This document shows, in pieces, positions 1 to 8,635 of a DNA stretch of 25,011 nt. The position numbers were made by a program, and so were the translations under genes. Source of the stretch: Dehalococcoidales bacterium (lineage in GTDB: Bacteria; Chloroflexota; Dehalococcoidia; Dehalococcoidales; UBA5760); NCBI GenBank assembly GCA_028717305.1, contig JAQUOC010000008.1, forward strand, positions 1 through 25,011, read 5' to 3'. A model generated the notes under the pieces. It was not told where the DNA came from and ran no database searches. It saw only the letters and a list, made by a program, of their open reading frames with translations. Each line of letters begins with the position of its first letter. Within the stretch, counting starts at the first letter, position 1.

Positions 1-882
1 AACCTGGCGCAGGTGCTTTACCGATCCAGGGAAAGAGCTGGCGATTGTGACGGCGTCTTCGGTATGGAACATATCGACAAGGTAATCAATATCGACCAGT
101 CGCCAATCGGACGCACTCCGCGCAGCAATCCGGCCACCTATACTGGTACCTTTACCCCTATCCGTGAGCTTTTTGCCACTGTCCCCGAGGCTCGCATGAG
201 AGGCTATGGGCCGGGAAGGTTCTCATTCAACGTTAAGGGCGGACGCTGTGAGTCATGCCGCGGGGATGGCTTTACCCAGATTGAGATGCAGTTTTTACCC
301 GATGTTACCGTCCCCTGTGAAGTGTGCCAGGGCAAGCGTTACAACCGCGAAGCACTGGAGATTAGATTCAAGGGTAAGAATATCGCCGAGGTACTCGACA
401 TGACTATTGAGCAAGCCAGCTCCTTTTTTGAACACTTCCCCAAAGTTCGGAACAAACTGAGCACCCTCTGCGATGTCGGACTGGGCTATATGTGCCTGGG
501 CCAGCCGGCGCCGACATTATCCGGTGGTGAAGCACAGCGGGTAAAGTTATCCACCGAACTGTCAAAGCGATCGACGGGGCGGACACTGTATATTCTCGAT
601 GAACCGACCACCGGACTTGCCTTCGACGATGTAGCGGCACTACTAAGGGTACTGCAACGGCTGGTTGACGGAGGCAATACGGTGATTGTTATCGAGCATC
701 ACCTGGATGTAATAAAGAATGCCGATTATATCATCGACCTTGGGCCAGGGGCGGGCGACCACGGCGGGCGCGTAATCGCCAGCGGTACACCAGAGGAGAT
801 TATACAGCAGGCATCCTCAATTACCGGGCAGTATCTGGTCAAGGCATTGACTAATAGTGTAGAATATAACTTGAATGGATGA
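1..882 (+). CDS. uvrA: UvrABC system protein A, C-terminal part (5' truncated by window edge)
   Basis: UvrA is the ATP-dependent damage-recognition subunit of nucleotide excision repair and acts as a dimer with UvrB. The reading frame is open at base 1, so only about the last 293 of roughly 940 residues are present. Visible are the block around IDQSPIGRTPRSNPATYTG, a zinc module with two CxxC pairs (CESC and CEVC), the ABC signature LSGGEAQRVKL, Walker B LYILDEPTTGL, and the switch histidine in VIEHH. One departure from the usual pattern is GLAFDD where most UvrA proteins have GLHFDD. The stop codon TGA at 880-882 overlaps a possible ATG for the next frame, but the better start of the next gene lies 54 nt further on. 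The pair is probably co-transcribed. Confidence 0.97.
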   Translation, partial: NLAQVLYRSRERAGDCDGVFGMEHIDKVINIDQSPIGRTPRSNPATYTGTFTPIRELFATVPEARMRGYGPGRFSFNVKGGRCESCRGDGFTQIEMQFLPDVTVPCEVCQGKRYNREALEIRFKGKNIAEVLDMTIEQASSFFEHFPKVRNKLSTLCDVGLGYMCLGQPAPTLSGGEAQRVKLSTELSKRSTGRTLYILDEPTTGLAFDDVAALLRVLQRLVDGGNTVIVIEHHLDVIKNADYIIDLGPGAGDHGGRVIASGTPEEIIQQASSITGQYLVKALTNSVEYNLNG

Positions 883-935
883 CTACTCCTGCCCGGAGTA
901 CTTTCCGGCCGTTCGCGGTAAAATGGGGACGACAG

Positions 936-1487
936 ATGGATAGAAAAGAAGCACTCGAATCGATTAATGAGAATATAGAGAACAAGAACCTGCTGAAACA
1001 TATGCTGGCTACCGAGGCAATAATGCGGTCTCTGGCCAGGCGCCTCGGCGAGGATGAAGAAGTATGGGGTCTGACCGGGCTACTGCATGATATCGATGTA
1101 GAGCTTACCGAGGGTGACGAGAACAGCCACAGTAAGCTGGGAGCCGACCTGGCCGGTGAACTGGGAGCCAGTAAGGAAATGGTGCATGCTATACTCTGCC
1201 ATAATGCCGCGCATGGCCTCCCCTGTGAGACAAAATTGGATAAGGCCCTGTTCTGTACTGACCCGCTGACCGGTCTCATTACTGCATCGGCCCTGGTCCG
1301 GTCCGATAAAAAGCTGGCTGGTCTTGAAGCAAAATCAGTACTTAAGAGATTCAAGGAAAAGGCCTTCGCCGCCGGTGCCAGCAGAGAGCATATCGCATCA
1401 TGTCAGGAGCTTGGGATCGAGCTTGAAGAGTTTGTTTCCCTGGGGCTTAAGGCGATGCAGGACATCGCCGGTAATCTGGGCCTATGA
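936..1487 (+). CDS. HD-domain (HDIG-type) phosphohydrolase family protein
   Basis: This is a 183-residue protein of the HD superfamily, metal-dependent phosphohydrolases; the substrate cannot be told from sequence. Metal-ligand candidates appear in order: His in LLKHML, the HD pair in GLLHDIDVE, His in ILCHNAAHG, and Asp in CTDPLTGLI. An open frame extends upstream to 879, overlapping the uvrA stop by ATGA. I chose ATG 936 because the HD domain begins right after it, the extra 19 residues look unstructured, and a G-rich ribosome site (GGGG) sits a few bases upstream. The gene follows uvrA on the same strand and ends only 8 bp from the convergent Rad50-like gene, with no terminator visible between them. 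Confidence 0.85.
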   Translation: MDRKEALESINENIENKNLLKHMLATEAIMRSLARRLGEDEEVWGLTGLLHDIDVELTEGDENSHSKLGADLAGELGASKEMVHAILCHNAAHGLPCETKLDKALFCTDPLTGLITASALVRSDKKLAGLEAKSVLKRFKEKAFAAGASREHIASCQELGIELEEFVSLGLKAMQDIAGNLGL

Positions 1488-1495
1488 TACCATCC

Positions 1496-4066
1496 CTAGT
1501 TTACTTCCAGTGTGGACCCGTCCGCAGTTTTCCTGACATTAATGCGGGTGGGAAAAGCATCTCTGAGATCTTCGATATGGGTTATCACCAGTATCTTTTC
1601 AAAGTCATCCTGAATTGAGGTTATCGCTTCCTTAATCTTCTCTATACCAATACTGTCCTGCGTACCGAAACCCTCATCAATTACCAGAGTGGGTAATGGT
1701 GCCCCCGCCCGCCTGGCCAGCAGTCGGGACAATGCGATACGAATGGCAAAGTTAATCCGGAAGGCTTCACCGCCACTGAACATTTCGTAATTACGTGTCC
1801 CTAGCTCGTCCGAAATTTTAATATCCAGGGTCTCCATCACACTCCCCGATTTTGTCTCCCTTTGTGTTTCCATCTTAACGTGCATTCTATTATCAGTCAT
1901 ATGGGACAATAATTGGTTGGCTTCTATCTCAATCTCAGGAAGAGCGCTCTCAATCAGCAATGCCTGGACTCCCCTTTTGCCAAAGGCCTGAGCCAGTTCC
2001 TGATAGATACTCCCCTCTTTTATTGCCTGGTTAAGTAATTTATCTTTTTCCTGTAACTTTATGTCAAGTTCACGGCAGCGCTTCAGCTTCTCTTTAAGCC
2101 CCCCCAATGCCTCCTGAGCCCGTTTCTGCAGTGCTGTCTGCAACTCATACGCTGCTTCTGCCCGGGTCAACTCAGCAACAATCACAGGCAGTTGTGCCAG
2201 TTCTTTACTAATGACCCCCTTTTTGAGGCGGTCACTCTCCAGACTGCAGCGCAGTTCACGGGACGCTTCCTCCGCCTGACCAACGGCTTCCTTCACCTGG
2301 CTGATGAGCCTTTCTGCCTCCCCCAGCCTCTGTTTGAGCCCTCCGTACCGCTCCAAATCAGCCAGGCGACGATGCGATTCTTCGTGCTGGTCAGGGCTGT
2401 AACCCAGTGCAGCCAGTTCCTTTTCGATATCTTCCAGTGCCTGCTGCTCAACGGCAGCGAAATCTCTACTGGTCAGATGTTCTTCAATACCGGCAAGAAC
2501 TCTCCTGGTCTCCTTGAGCTTGTCGCTGGCCTTTTCGGCCCGGCTAATCTCCTGGTTAAGAGCATCAACTCGACTTTGAAGGGAGACCCTATCCTGATTT
2601 AAATCGGTCTCAAGCTGAACGATTTCCCGCTCACTCTGCTCAAGCTCCGCCTTCTTTTGAACAAGCTCAATCCCATTGCGCTTGAGTGACTCGACCTTTC
2701 CCTGTTTTTCACCGTTGTACTTAATCTCAATCAGCTTTAAGCCATCCTCGGCAAGATCCGTCTCACAGAGGGGGCATTTATTCCCTTCCTTAGTACGCAG
2801 CAGGCTAAGCTTCTCCTCTACCTCTTTTATTTCACGTTCCAGGTGAATCCTACTCGACTCCATGTAATTCAGCCGAGCCATAAGCTCCCGAGAGGCCTGC
2901 TTGTTGCCCTGTAGTTTCTCACTTCTCTCCGACAGTCGGGCCAGACGCGCCTGTGTATCACACAGGTCTTTCTTTAGCAATGGCAGACTTTGTACAATGG
3001 TCTCCAGTTCACTCACCTGGTTCTGGGCTACAGCATGGTCTTTCAGTAACGCCTGCCCGGCCCGGGCAATGCTCATCTCTATCTGGTGCTTACGCTCATT
3101 CATCATATTGACCAGCCCCAGTTTTCGATTAAGTTCATCATTCATTTGTTTGGCTGCAGTGAAACTCCGGTAGCCTTCTTCTATTACCGGACGTTGATCC
3201 AGCAACTCCTGATACTCCTGCATGCGTTGGAGGTGCTGCACAATCTGCCCATTCCAGCGCTCCAGGTCCTGTGCTGTCTTGTCGATATGTCCCTCCAGTT
3301 GCGCTAGCTGCCGTTTATCATTTTCCAGAGCCTCCCTTTTTTGCCTGATGTCCTCAAGCTGGGATTTCCGCCCGACCATCTCCTCTTCAATATCGGCAAG
3401 CTGTCTGGACCCGGCCTCAAATTCAGACTGCAATACGGGCTCCTGGCTCAATTCACCGGTTATCTCCCGAATAGTACCCGCCATCTGCTCCCTCACCATT
3501 TCATGCTCTTTAGCCCGGTTTTTGGCCCGCTCAGCCAGTCCGTCGTAGAAAGAAAGGCCCAAGATGTCAGCCAGCACCTGCTTGCGCTCGAGGGGACGTT
3601 TAACAGTGAAAGCATCGGCACGCCCCTGCAGGAGAAGTGAGCTATTGACAAAAGTCTGATAGTCCATATGCAGAATATCAATAATCGCCTGCTGGGTTTG
3701 GGTAATAGTGTTTCCGGTAATAGCACGGAAACCGTCCCCACCGACTATCTGGAGCTCCAGGCTTGTCCTGCCCTGTCCGCCACTCCTCTTAGGTCGAGCG
3801 TGACTGCGGATGATACGATAATGATGTCCACCGACGGCGAAGTCGAACTCCACCCACATCTCAGTCTGCCCCAGATGGATGAGGTCATCATCGCTCTTGG
3901 CCCTGGTCTTTCCCCATAGTGCCCAGGTAATAGCATCAACCAGGGTCGATTTCCCGTTGCCATTATCTCCTGATATGCAGGCAGTGTGGATGCCATCAAA
4001 AGAAAGCGGTGGTACGTTATCCCGGTAGCACATGAAGTTATGTAGCGACAGCTTGATAGGAATCAT
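1496..4066 (-). CDS. sbcC: Rad50/SbcC-like SMC-family ATPase
   Basis: An 856-residue ATPase of the Rad50/SbcC group, which with a nuclease partner (Mre11/SbcD) processes DNA double-strand ends and hairpins. It has an N-terminal Walker A (GDNGNGKST, about residues 33-41) and two long coiled-coil arms. A zinc-hook CPLC at residues 431-434 sits almost exactly mid-protein. The C-terminal ABC signature is FSGGEAFRINFA, followed by Walker B (LVIDEGFGTQD) and the switch region VITHIEDL. The whole architecture is intact. No SbcD/Mre11 nuclease gene is next to it, which is unusual because the two are often adjacent. The upstream neighbour on the same strand is a tiny membrane-protein gene 84 bp away. 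An AAGG-type ribosome site is weakly visible before the ATG. Confidence 0.93.
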   Translation of the reverse strand: MIPIKLSLHNFMCYRDNVPPLSFDGIHTACISGDNGNGKSTLVDAITWALWGKTRAKSDDDLIHLGQTEMWVEFDFAVGGHHYRIIRSHARPKRSGGQGRTSLELQIVGGDGFRAITGNTITQTQQAIIDILHMDYQTFVNSSLLLQGRADAFTVKRPLERKQVLADILGLSFYDGLAERAKNRAKEHEMVREQMAGTIREITGELSQEPVLQSEFEAGSRQLADIEEEMVGRKSQLEDIRQKREALENDKRQLAQLEGHIDKTAQDLERWNGQIVQHLQRMQEYQELLDQRPVIEEGYRSFTAAKQMNDELNRKLGLVNMMNERKHQIEMSIARAGQALLKDHAVAQNQVSELETIVQSLPLLKKDLCDTQARLARLSERSEKLQGNKQASRELMARLNYMESSRIHLEREIKEVEEKLSLLRTKEGNKCPLCETDLAEDGLKLIEIKYNGEKQGKVESLKRNGIELVQKKAELEQSEREIVQLETDLNQDRVSLQSRVDALNQEISRAEKASDKLKETRRVLAGIEEHLTSRDFAAVEQQALEDIEKELAALGYSPDQHEESHRRLADLERYGGLKQRLGEAERLISQVKEAVGQAEEASRELRCSLESDRLKKGVISKELAQLPVIVAELTRAEAAYELQTALQKRAQEALGGLKEKLKRCRELDIKLQEKDKLLNQAIKEGSIYQELAQAFGKRGVQALLIESALPEIEIEANQLLSHMTDNRMHVKMETQRETKSGSVMETLDIKISDELGTRNYEMFSGGEAFRINFAIRIALSRLLARRAGAPLPTLVIDEGFGTQDSIGIEKIKEAITSIQDDFEKILVITHIEDLRDAFPTRINVRKTADGSTLEVN

Positions 4067-4150
4067 TGCTAAGGCCTTGACAATGCAGCTTCAGTTACGT
4101 TAAGTTTCATAGACCGCTTTGCGATTTGTCTTGCCGGCCGTCACACCTTT

Positions 4151-4297
4151 TCAACAACCGACGAAATAGAATATTCCGATGATGATAAGATAGATGCCAA
4201 TAAGATAGGCAAGCACCCGGGGTTTGACCAAAATAACAATGCCGAAGACAATAGCGATGATGCCGGAAATGAAGCCAGCGTTTAGGCCGATATCCAT
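4151..4297 (-). CDS. Small DUF3096-like membrane protein (48 aa)
   Basis: A 48-residue open frame encodes a very hydrophobic protein, MDIGLNAGF..., with two membrane segments (about residues 8-24 and 29-46) separated by a KPR turn. This two-helix layout with a charged turn resembles the DUF3096 family of small membrane proteins, whose function is unknown. A strong ribosome site (GAGGGGG) lies a few bases before the ATG. A good promoter (TAGACA-N17-TATAAT) lies at 4326-4354 on the same strand, with a predicted leader of about 20 nt. The rad50-like gene follows 84 bp downstream and could be co-transcribed. I am confident the gene is real; the family name is from recall of the pattern. Confidence 0.75.
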   Translation of the reverse strand: MDIGLNAGFISGIIAIVFGIVILVKPRVLAYLIGIYLIIIGIFYFVGC

Positions 4298-4325
4298 GGT
4301 TGCCCCCTCGGTCAAGCGTTTTTAG

Positions 4326-4354
4326 ATTATAGATTAGTCCTCGCGTTTTGTCTA
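4326..4354 (-). promoter_or_regulatory. Promoter for the small membrane protein (and possibly sbcC)
   Basis: On the minus strand, TAGACA (4354-4349) and TATAAT (4331-4326) are separated by 17 bp, matching the sigma-70 consensus at 11 of 12 positions. Transcription would start near 4319, about 22 nt upstream of the ATG at 4297. Confidence 0.7.
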
Positions 4355-4358
4355 TAGA

Positions 4359-4364
4359 TATAAT
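4359..4364 (+). promoter_or_regulatory. -10 box for the Gate-domain membrane protein gene
   Basis: A perfect TATAAT lies 24 bp before the ATG at 4388. No convincing -35 is present at the usual distance. Its upstream region overlaps the divergent promoter at 4326-4354, so the two promoters may interfere or share control. GAGG at 4380-4383 is the probable ribosome site. Confidence 0.45.
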
Positions 4365-4387
4365 TCCCGGACAGCGGTTGAGGTTGA

Positions 4388-5344
4388 ATGTCTCCTTCTC
4401 GCAGTCAATTAAGCAGTGTCATCTTGATGGGAGCCAGAAAAGGGCGAAAAAGCTTTGTCTGGATTTGCAAACTTCTTATTCCTATCTCTTTCCTGGCAGT
4501 CATAATCCAGTGGAGCGGCTGGCTCTACCAGGTGATGCCCCTGCTGGACCCGGTAATGAGGATGATAAATCTTCCCGGTGCAGCCGCGTTGCCTATTCTC
4601 AGCGGAATGCTGATCGGTCCTTACACCACCATTGCCATGATATCGGTGCTTCCATTCAGCTTAGGTCAGATGACCCTGATTGCCGTCTTCACCATGGTTG
4701 CCCATAGCCTCATCATCGAGAGCGCTATCCAGCACAGATCCGGCATTCATGCCGCTAAAATAACTCTGATCCGTATCGGTGGTGCGATTCTGGCCGTATT
4801 GATTGTTTCTCAGTTCTTTACCAATACCGCACAAGACATTGTCATACCGGATGCTTTCACTGCTGCCGTACCTTTTATTCAGGTACTGAAGGTCTGGGGT
4901 ATTGAGACAGGGTGGCTACTTGCTAAAATATTCGGCATCGTCATGGCGGTAATGATCGGGCTGGAGTCTCTGAAATCTCTGGGCTGGGTCGAAAACCTGA
5001 TCAAGATCTTCCGGCCCGTGATGCATGTCCTCGGGCTTTCCCGCCGGGCTGCCATGCTATGGATAACCGCTGTCCTTTTCGGTGTCCTGTACGGGGGTGC
5101 TGTTATAATTGAGGAAGCCGGCAGGGCGGGCTTGAGCAAGGGTGAACTGGAAGACCTTCATATTTCAATCGGTATAAATCACAGTATGATTGAGGATCCT
5201 GCACTGTATCTGGCACTGGGACTGAATGCCTTCTGGCTGTGGATACCCAGATTAGTCATAGCAATTGTCGCGGTCCAGGTATTCCGTGTCGTGAGATACC
5301 TTAAGGGGAAATATCTTCAATGGCAGACGGCAAGAGTAGAATGA
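4388..5344 (+). CDS. Nucleoside-recognition (Gate) domain membrane protein
   Basis: A 318-residue multi-pass membrane protein with about eight hydrophobic segments. Two copies of a Gate-like motif are visible: LLDPVMRMINLPGAAALPIL with the following loop, and IFRPVMHVLGLS followed by GVLYGGAVIIEEA and INHSMIEDPALYL. This organisation is that of the nucleoside-recognition domain family (YjiH and spore-maturation SpmA/SpmB relatives). The substrate is not established for most members. The start is supported by GAGG four bases upstream and by a TATAAT at 4359. The gene ends 19 bp from the convergent rpoD stop. It is not obviously part of an operon. Confidence 0.8.
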   Translation: MSPSRSQLSSVILMGARKGRKSFVWICKLLIPISFLAVIIQWSGWLYQVMPLLDPVMRMINLPGAAALPILSGMLIGPYTTIAMISVLPFSLGQMTLIAVFTMVAHSLIIESAIQHRSGIHAAKITLIRIGGAILAVLIVSQFFTNTAQDIVIPDAFTAAVPFIQVLKVWGIETGWLLAKIFGIVMAVMIGLESLKSLGWVENLIKIFRPVMHVLGLSRRAAMLWITAVLFGVLYGGAVIIEEAGRAGLSKGELEDLHISIGINHSMIEDPALYLALGLNAFWLWIPRLVIAIVAVQVFRVVRYLKGKYLQWQTARVE

Positions 5345-5363
5345 TAAAACCCGCACGGATCTC

Positions 5364-6794
5364 TCACTCCAGATAGTCTTTGAGACGACGGCTCCGGCTG
5401 GGGTGACGCAGTTTACGCAGCGCCTTAGCCTCAATCTGGCGGATACGTTCCCTGGTTACATTGAACTCCTTACCCACCTCTTCCAGGGTACGGCTTCTGC
5501 CGTCCTCCAAACCAAATCTGAGCTGCAACACTCTCTGTTCACGGTTGGTGAGGGTACACAGTACATCATCAATCTGCTCTTTAAGCAATTGACGGGAGGC
5601 AGACTCAGGGGGCGGCAGAGCATTACGATCCTCAATAAAATCACCGAGATGGCTATCATTCTCTTCACCGATAGGTGATTCCAGTGATATCGGTAGCTGG
5701 GCCACCTTGATTATTTCCCTCACCTTTTCCGTGGGTATCTCCAGCTCGACACCGATTTCCTTGGGGGTAGCCTCCCGCCCCAACTTCTGAGCCAACCGAC
5801 GGCTCACCCTCAGCAGCCGGTTAATCGTCTCGATCATATGGACAGGAACACGAATGGTACGTGCCTGGTCGGCTATAGCACGGGTAATCGCCTGGCGAAT
5901 CCACCAGGTAGCATAGGTACTAAACTTGTAACCACGGCGGTAATCAAACTTCTCCACAGCCTTAATCAGACCGATATTCCCCTCCTGAATCAGGTCGAGG
6001 AGAGACATACCACGCCCGACATGCTTTTTGGCAACACTGACTACCAAACGCAGATTAGCTTTGATCAGGTGACTCTCTGACCGTTGCGCTTCATACTGAA
6101 TATTCCTTATGTGGGAGCGGAATAACTGCTCATAGCCCTGAATAGATTCAATAAAATCTTTGTTCTCTACCAGACTCTCTATTTCGGACACGGGGGTGCT
6201 GTCTCCAATAGCCTCGACAACCTCCTTGGGTAACAGGGAGCTGTTCAGAGACAGGTTAATCAGGAGTTGTTCTGCCTCCGGCATCGATTTACCCGTCTGG
6301 TAAGTCACCGTCTGGATGAGTTGCTGGTCTATCTCGCCGTCGATATTCTCCCGCAGTCTAGCATTAAATATAAGCTCCTCAAAGCTGCTGGTTGGCACCA
6401 AATCGACCTGCTCCAAGGCAATGTTAATCACACTGGAGAGCTGCCCTATCTCCTTCAGCATAGTGAGTACTATCTCAACTGCCGAAGGCTGCCTGCCGTA
6501 TTTATCCAGGAATTCCTGCTCGATTTCAGTGATTCGTTTCCCCTCTGCTATCCTTCGAGACAGGGCCTGCTCATTCTTAGCAGTAAGTAGAGACACCCTA
6601 CCGATTTCATGAAGATAGATACGCACCGGATCGTCGGTTATCTCCTGCTCGTCTATTTGATGGAGCGGTAATTCCAGATCCTCGACTACATCGGGATGAA
6701 GCTCTTCGTTCAGTCTTTCATACGATGATAGGTCCTCGTCACCATGATCCTGAGGTGAAAAATCCTGAGTTTCTTCGGTGTTTTCCTGATTCAT
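5364..6794 (-). CDS. rpoD: RNA polymerase primary sigma factor RpoD
   Basis: The 476-residue primary (group 1) sigma-70 factor, which directs core polymerase to -10/-35 promoters. The N-terminus of about 50 residues is acidic and short. Region 1.2 begins at DPVRIYLHEIG (residues 55-65). A non-conserved insert of about 150 residues follows. Region 2 contains LRLVVSVAKKHVGRGM, DLIQEGNIGLIKAVEKFD and the -10 reader FSTYATWWIRQAI (291-303). Region 3 follows at about 318-370. Region 4 carries the -35 helix-turn-helix near TLEEVGKEFNVTRERIRQIE (437-456). It follows dnaG with a 4-nt ATGA overlap and a GGGGAG ribosome site inside dnaG, forming the dnaG-rpoD pair typical of the bacterial macromolecular synthesis operon. 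Confidence 0.98.
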   Translation of the reverse strand: MNQENTEETQDFSPQDHGDEDLSSYERLNEELHPDVVEDLELPLHQIDEQEITDDPVRIYLHEIGRVSLLTAKNEQALSRRIAEGKRITEIEQEFLDKYGRQPSAVEIVLTMLKEIGQLSSVINIALEQVDLVPTSSFEELIFNARLRENIDGEIDQQLIQTVTYQTGKSMPEAEQLLINLSLNSSLLPKEVVEAIGDSTPVSEIESLVENKDFIESIQGYEQLFRSHIRNIQYEAQRSESHLIKANLRLVVSVAKKHVGRGMSLLDLIQEGNIGLIKAVEKFDYRRGYKFSTYATWWIRQAITRAIADQARTIRVPVHMIETINRLLRVSRRLAQKLGREATPKEIGVELEIPTEKVREIIKVAQLPISLESPIGEENDSHLGDFIEDRNALPPPESASRQLLKEQIDDVLCTLTNREQRVLQLRFGLEDGRSRTLEEVGKEFNVTRERIRQIEAKALRKLRHPSRSRRLKDYLE

Positions 6795-8581
6795 TTCTTA
6801 CTCCCCTTTATACCTGCCCCTCTGCTCTTCTGGGTAAAGACCTCACCCAGCTGATTACTGATATCTAATCCCTGCTCCTTAAGCTTGGATAACTCAGCAG
6901 TACTGCCGCCCAGTTCAGCCTCCAGAGCCAGTGCTGCTGCCCGCTTTGTCTCCAGGCTGCGTAGCAACCTCTCACGCAGGCGAAGGACACAGTCAGTATA
7001 TTTTTGCTCTATCCGGTTGTCCATTAAGTCCTTCTTCGATAATAAATCAAGGTGTTCTTGAATAGAGATATCAAGTCCACCCCTTAAGGACAGTATATCA
7101 TCGCTCTGCCGCCAGATGGTAAATATCTCACGGTTTTCGCTGTTTTCAAAATATTCCGGTAGGAGATCTTGAGAACGCTTCTTCAGCTCGGGGTGCTGCA
7201 ACAGGAGGGCCAGGAAATACTCCTCGAGCGGGCTGGAGTAGACAGAGCGCAGGGACTTTTCGGAAACTCTTTGCCGTGCTACTCCTACCCGTGAGCCAGC
7301 CGGTGTTAGCGTGATTCTTCTCAACACGTTTTCCAGGTTACGCTCGGTAACACTAACCAGCCGGGACAACTTCTCCAGGTAGTGCCCCTGACGTACGATG
7401 TCATTCATCGAGGCAATGATGGGGAGCAGCCTGTCCACGGCCAGTGATTTGTCTCTGGCCGTGCTAAGGTCGAGGCCAGCGGTAATCATGCTGAAAGTGT
7501 AGTCCATGATAGGCATAGCCTTACCGAGCAGGTCCTGCCAGATCCGGGCATCTTCTTTAATGACACTGTCGGGGTCTTTTCCCTCCGGGAGGACGATAAC
7601 CCTTACTTCAGCACCCAGGGTATTCTCATAGCCTACGCTTCTCAACATTGCTTCCTCACCGGCCGCATCGGCATCAAGCGCCAAGACTATATTCCGGGTT
7701 AGTCGTTTCAAAATATTAATCTGCTTCTCGGTAACCGCAGTCCCCATTGAAGCAACCACATTACCAAAACCACACCGATGGGCGGTGATAGCGTCCATAA
7801 AGCCTTCCACAATCACTACCGTATCCTGCTCTCTAATCGCCGGCGCCGCCAGGTCTATGCCATACAGACTACCGCTCTTGTCGAACACTGCCGTCTGTGG
7901 AGAGTTGAGGTATTTGGGCAACGAATCATCAAGCGCCCTGGCGCCAAAACCGATGATATGACCCTTAACATCGCGTATGGGGAATACCAGCCGGTTACGA
8001 AAGCGGTCATAGCTTCCTCCCGCTTCTTTCTCGGTTACCAGGCCTCCGTCAAGCAGTTCTTGCTCATTATAGCCCCTCTCCTCCAGGTGCTTTTTTAGCA
8101 CGTCCCAGCTATTCAGGCTGAAGCCCAGTCGAAATCTGGTGATAGTCTCCAGTGAGAGGCCTCGATTAGCCGCATATTCCCTCGCCTTCCCCGCAGCCGG
8201 GGATTTCAAGAGCAGCTCATGAAAATACCGGGCGGCAGCTTCGTTAATCTGATAAAGCCTCTCCTTCTCATCTTTTCCGACACGAGACTCAGACCTCGAC
8301 GGTATGCTGACACCAACCCTTTCCCCCAGCAGGCGCAGGGCCTCCCCAAAATCAATGCCTTCCTTTTTCATAAGGAAAGAAAAGACATCGCCGCCGGTGC
8401 CGCAGGCGCCAAAGCAGTGCCAGCTCTGCTGCTCGGGATAGACAAAAAAAGAGGGAGTCTTTTCACTGTGGAACGGGCATAGCCCTCTTAAGGTCCGCCC
8501 CGATTTGGTCAGCGAAGTGTACTGGCTGATGATATCAACGATGTCGACCCTTTGCTTTACCTCTTCAATGACACTCATCAC
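6791..8581 (-). CDS. dnaG: DNA primase DnaG
   Basis: A 596-residue primase that makes RNA primers for replication and binds the DnaB helicase. The N-terminal zinc-binding domain has C35-P-F-H38 and then C56-F-G-A-C60, so the second pair is spaced CxxxC rather than the more common CxxC. The RNA-polymerase core follows at about 120-260. The Toprim fold shows IVEGFMDAI with its acidic residue and LALDADAAGEEA. The C-terminal part (about 430-596) is the helicase-binding region and is poorly conserved. Two adjacent ATG codons (8581, 8578) could start it. The preceding gene ends 54 bp upstream, and that AT-rich gap (for example TATATT on the minus strand) may hold a promoter. rpoD overlaps the stop by 4 nt. 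Confidence 0.97.
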   Translation of the reverse strand: MMSVIEEVKQRVDIVDIISQYTSLTKSGRTLRGLCPFHSEKTPSFFVYPEQQSWHCFGACGTGGDVFSFLMKKEGIDFGEALRLLGERVGVSIPSRSESRVGKDEKERLYQINEAAARYFHELLLKSPAAGKAREYAANRGLSLETITRFRLGFSLNSWDVLKKHLEERGYNEQELLDGGLVTEKEAGGSYDRFRNRLVFPIRDVKGHIIGFGARALDDSLPKYLNSPQTAVFDKSGSLYGIDLAAPAIREQDTVVIVEGFMDAITAHRCGFGNVVASMGTAVTEKQINILKRLTRNIVLALDADAAGEEAMLRSVGYENTLGAEVRVIVLPEGKDPDSVIKEDARIWQDLLGKAMPIMDYTFSMITAGLDLSTARDKSLAVDRLLPIIASMNDIVRQGHYLEKLSRLVSVTERNLENVLRRITLTPAGSRVGVARQRVSEKSLRSVYSSPLEEYFLALLLQHPELKKRSQDLLPEYFENSENREIFTIWRQSDDILSLRGGLDISIQEHLDLLSKKDLMDNRIEQKYTDCVLRLRERLLRSLETKRAAALALEAELGGSTAELSKLKEQGLDISNQLGEVFTQKSRGAGIKGSKK

Positions 8582-8635
8582 TAAAACCCGTCGCGTCGTC
8601 TCTCTTCAGGTTATCGCTATACAATATATATTCTA

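Noticed and set aside
404..677. Minus-strand open frames inside uvrA
   Set aside because: They are shadows of the uvrA coding frame with no domain or ribosome site.
879..935. ATG 879 as the start of the HD-domain gene
   Set aside because: The 19 extra residues do not belong to the domain, and ATG 936 has the better ribosome site and position.
1488..1495. A terminator between the convergent HD and Rad50-like genes
   Set aside because: Only 8 bp separate the stops and no hairpin is present.
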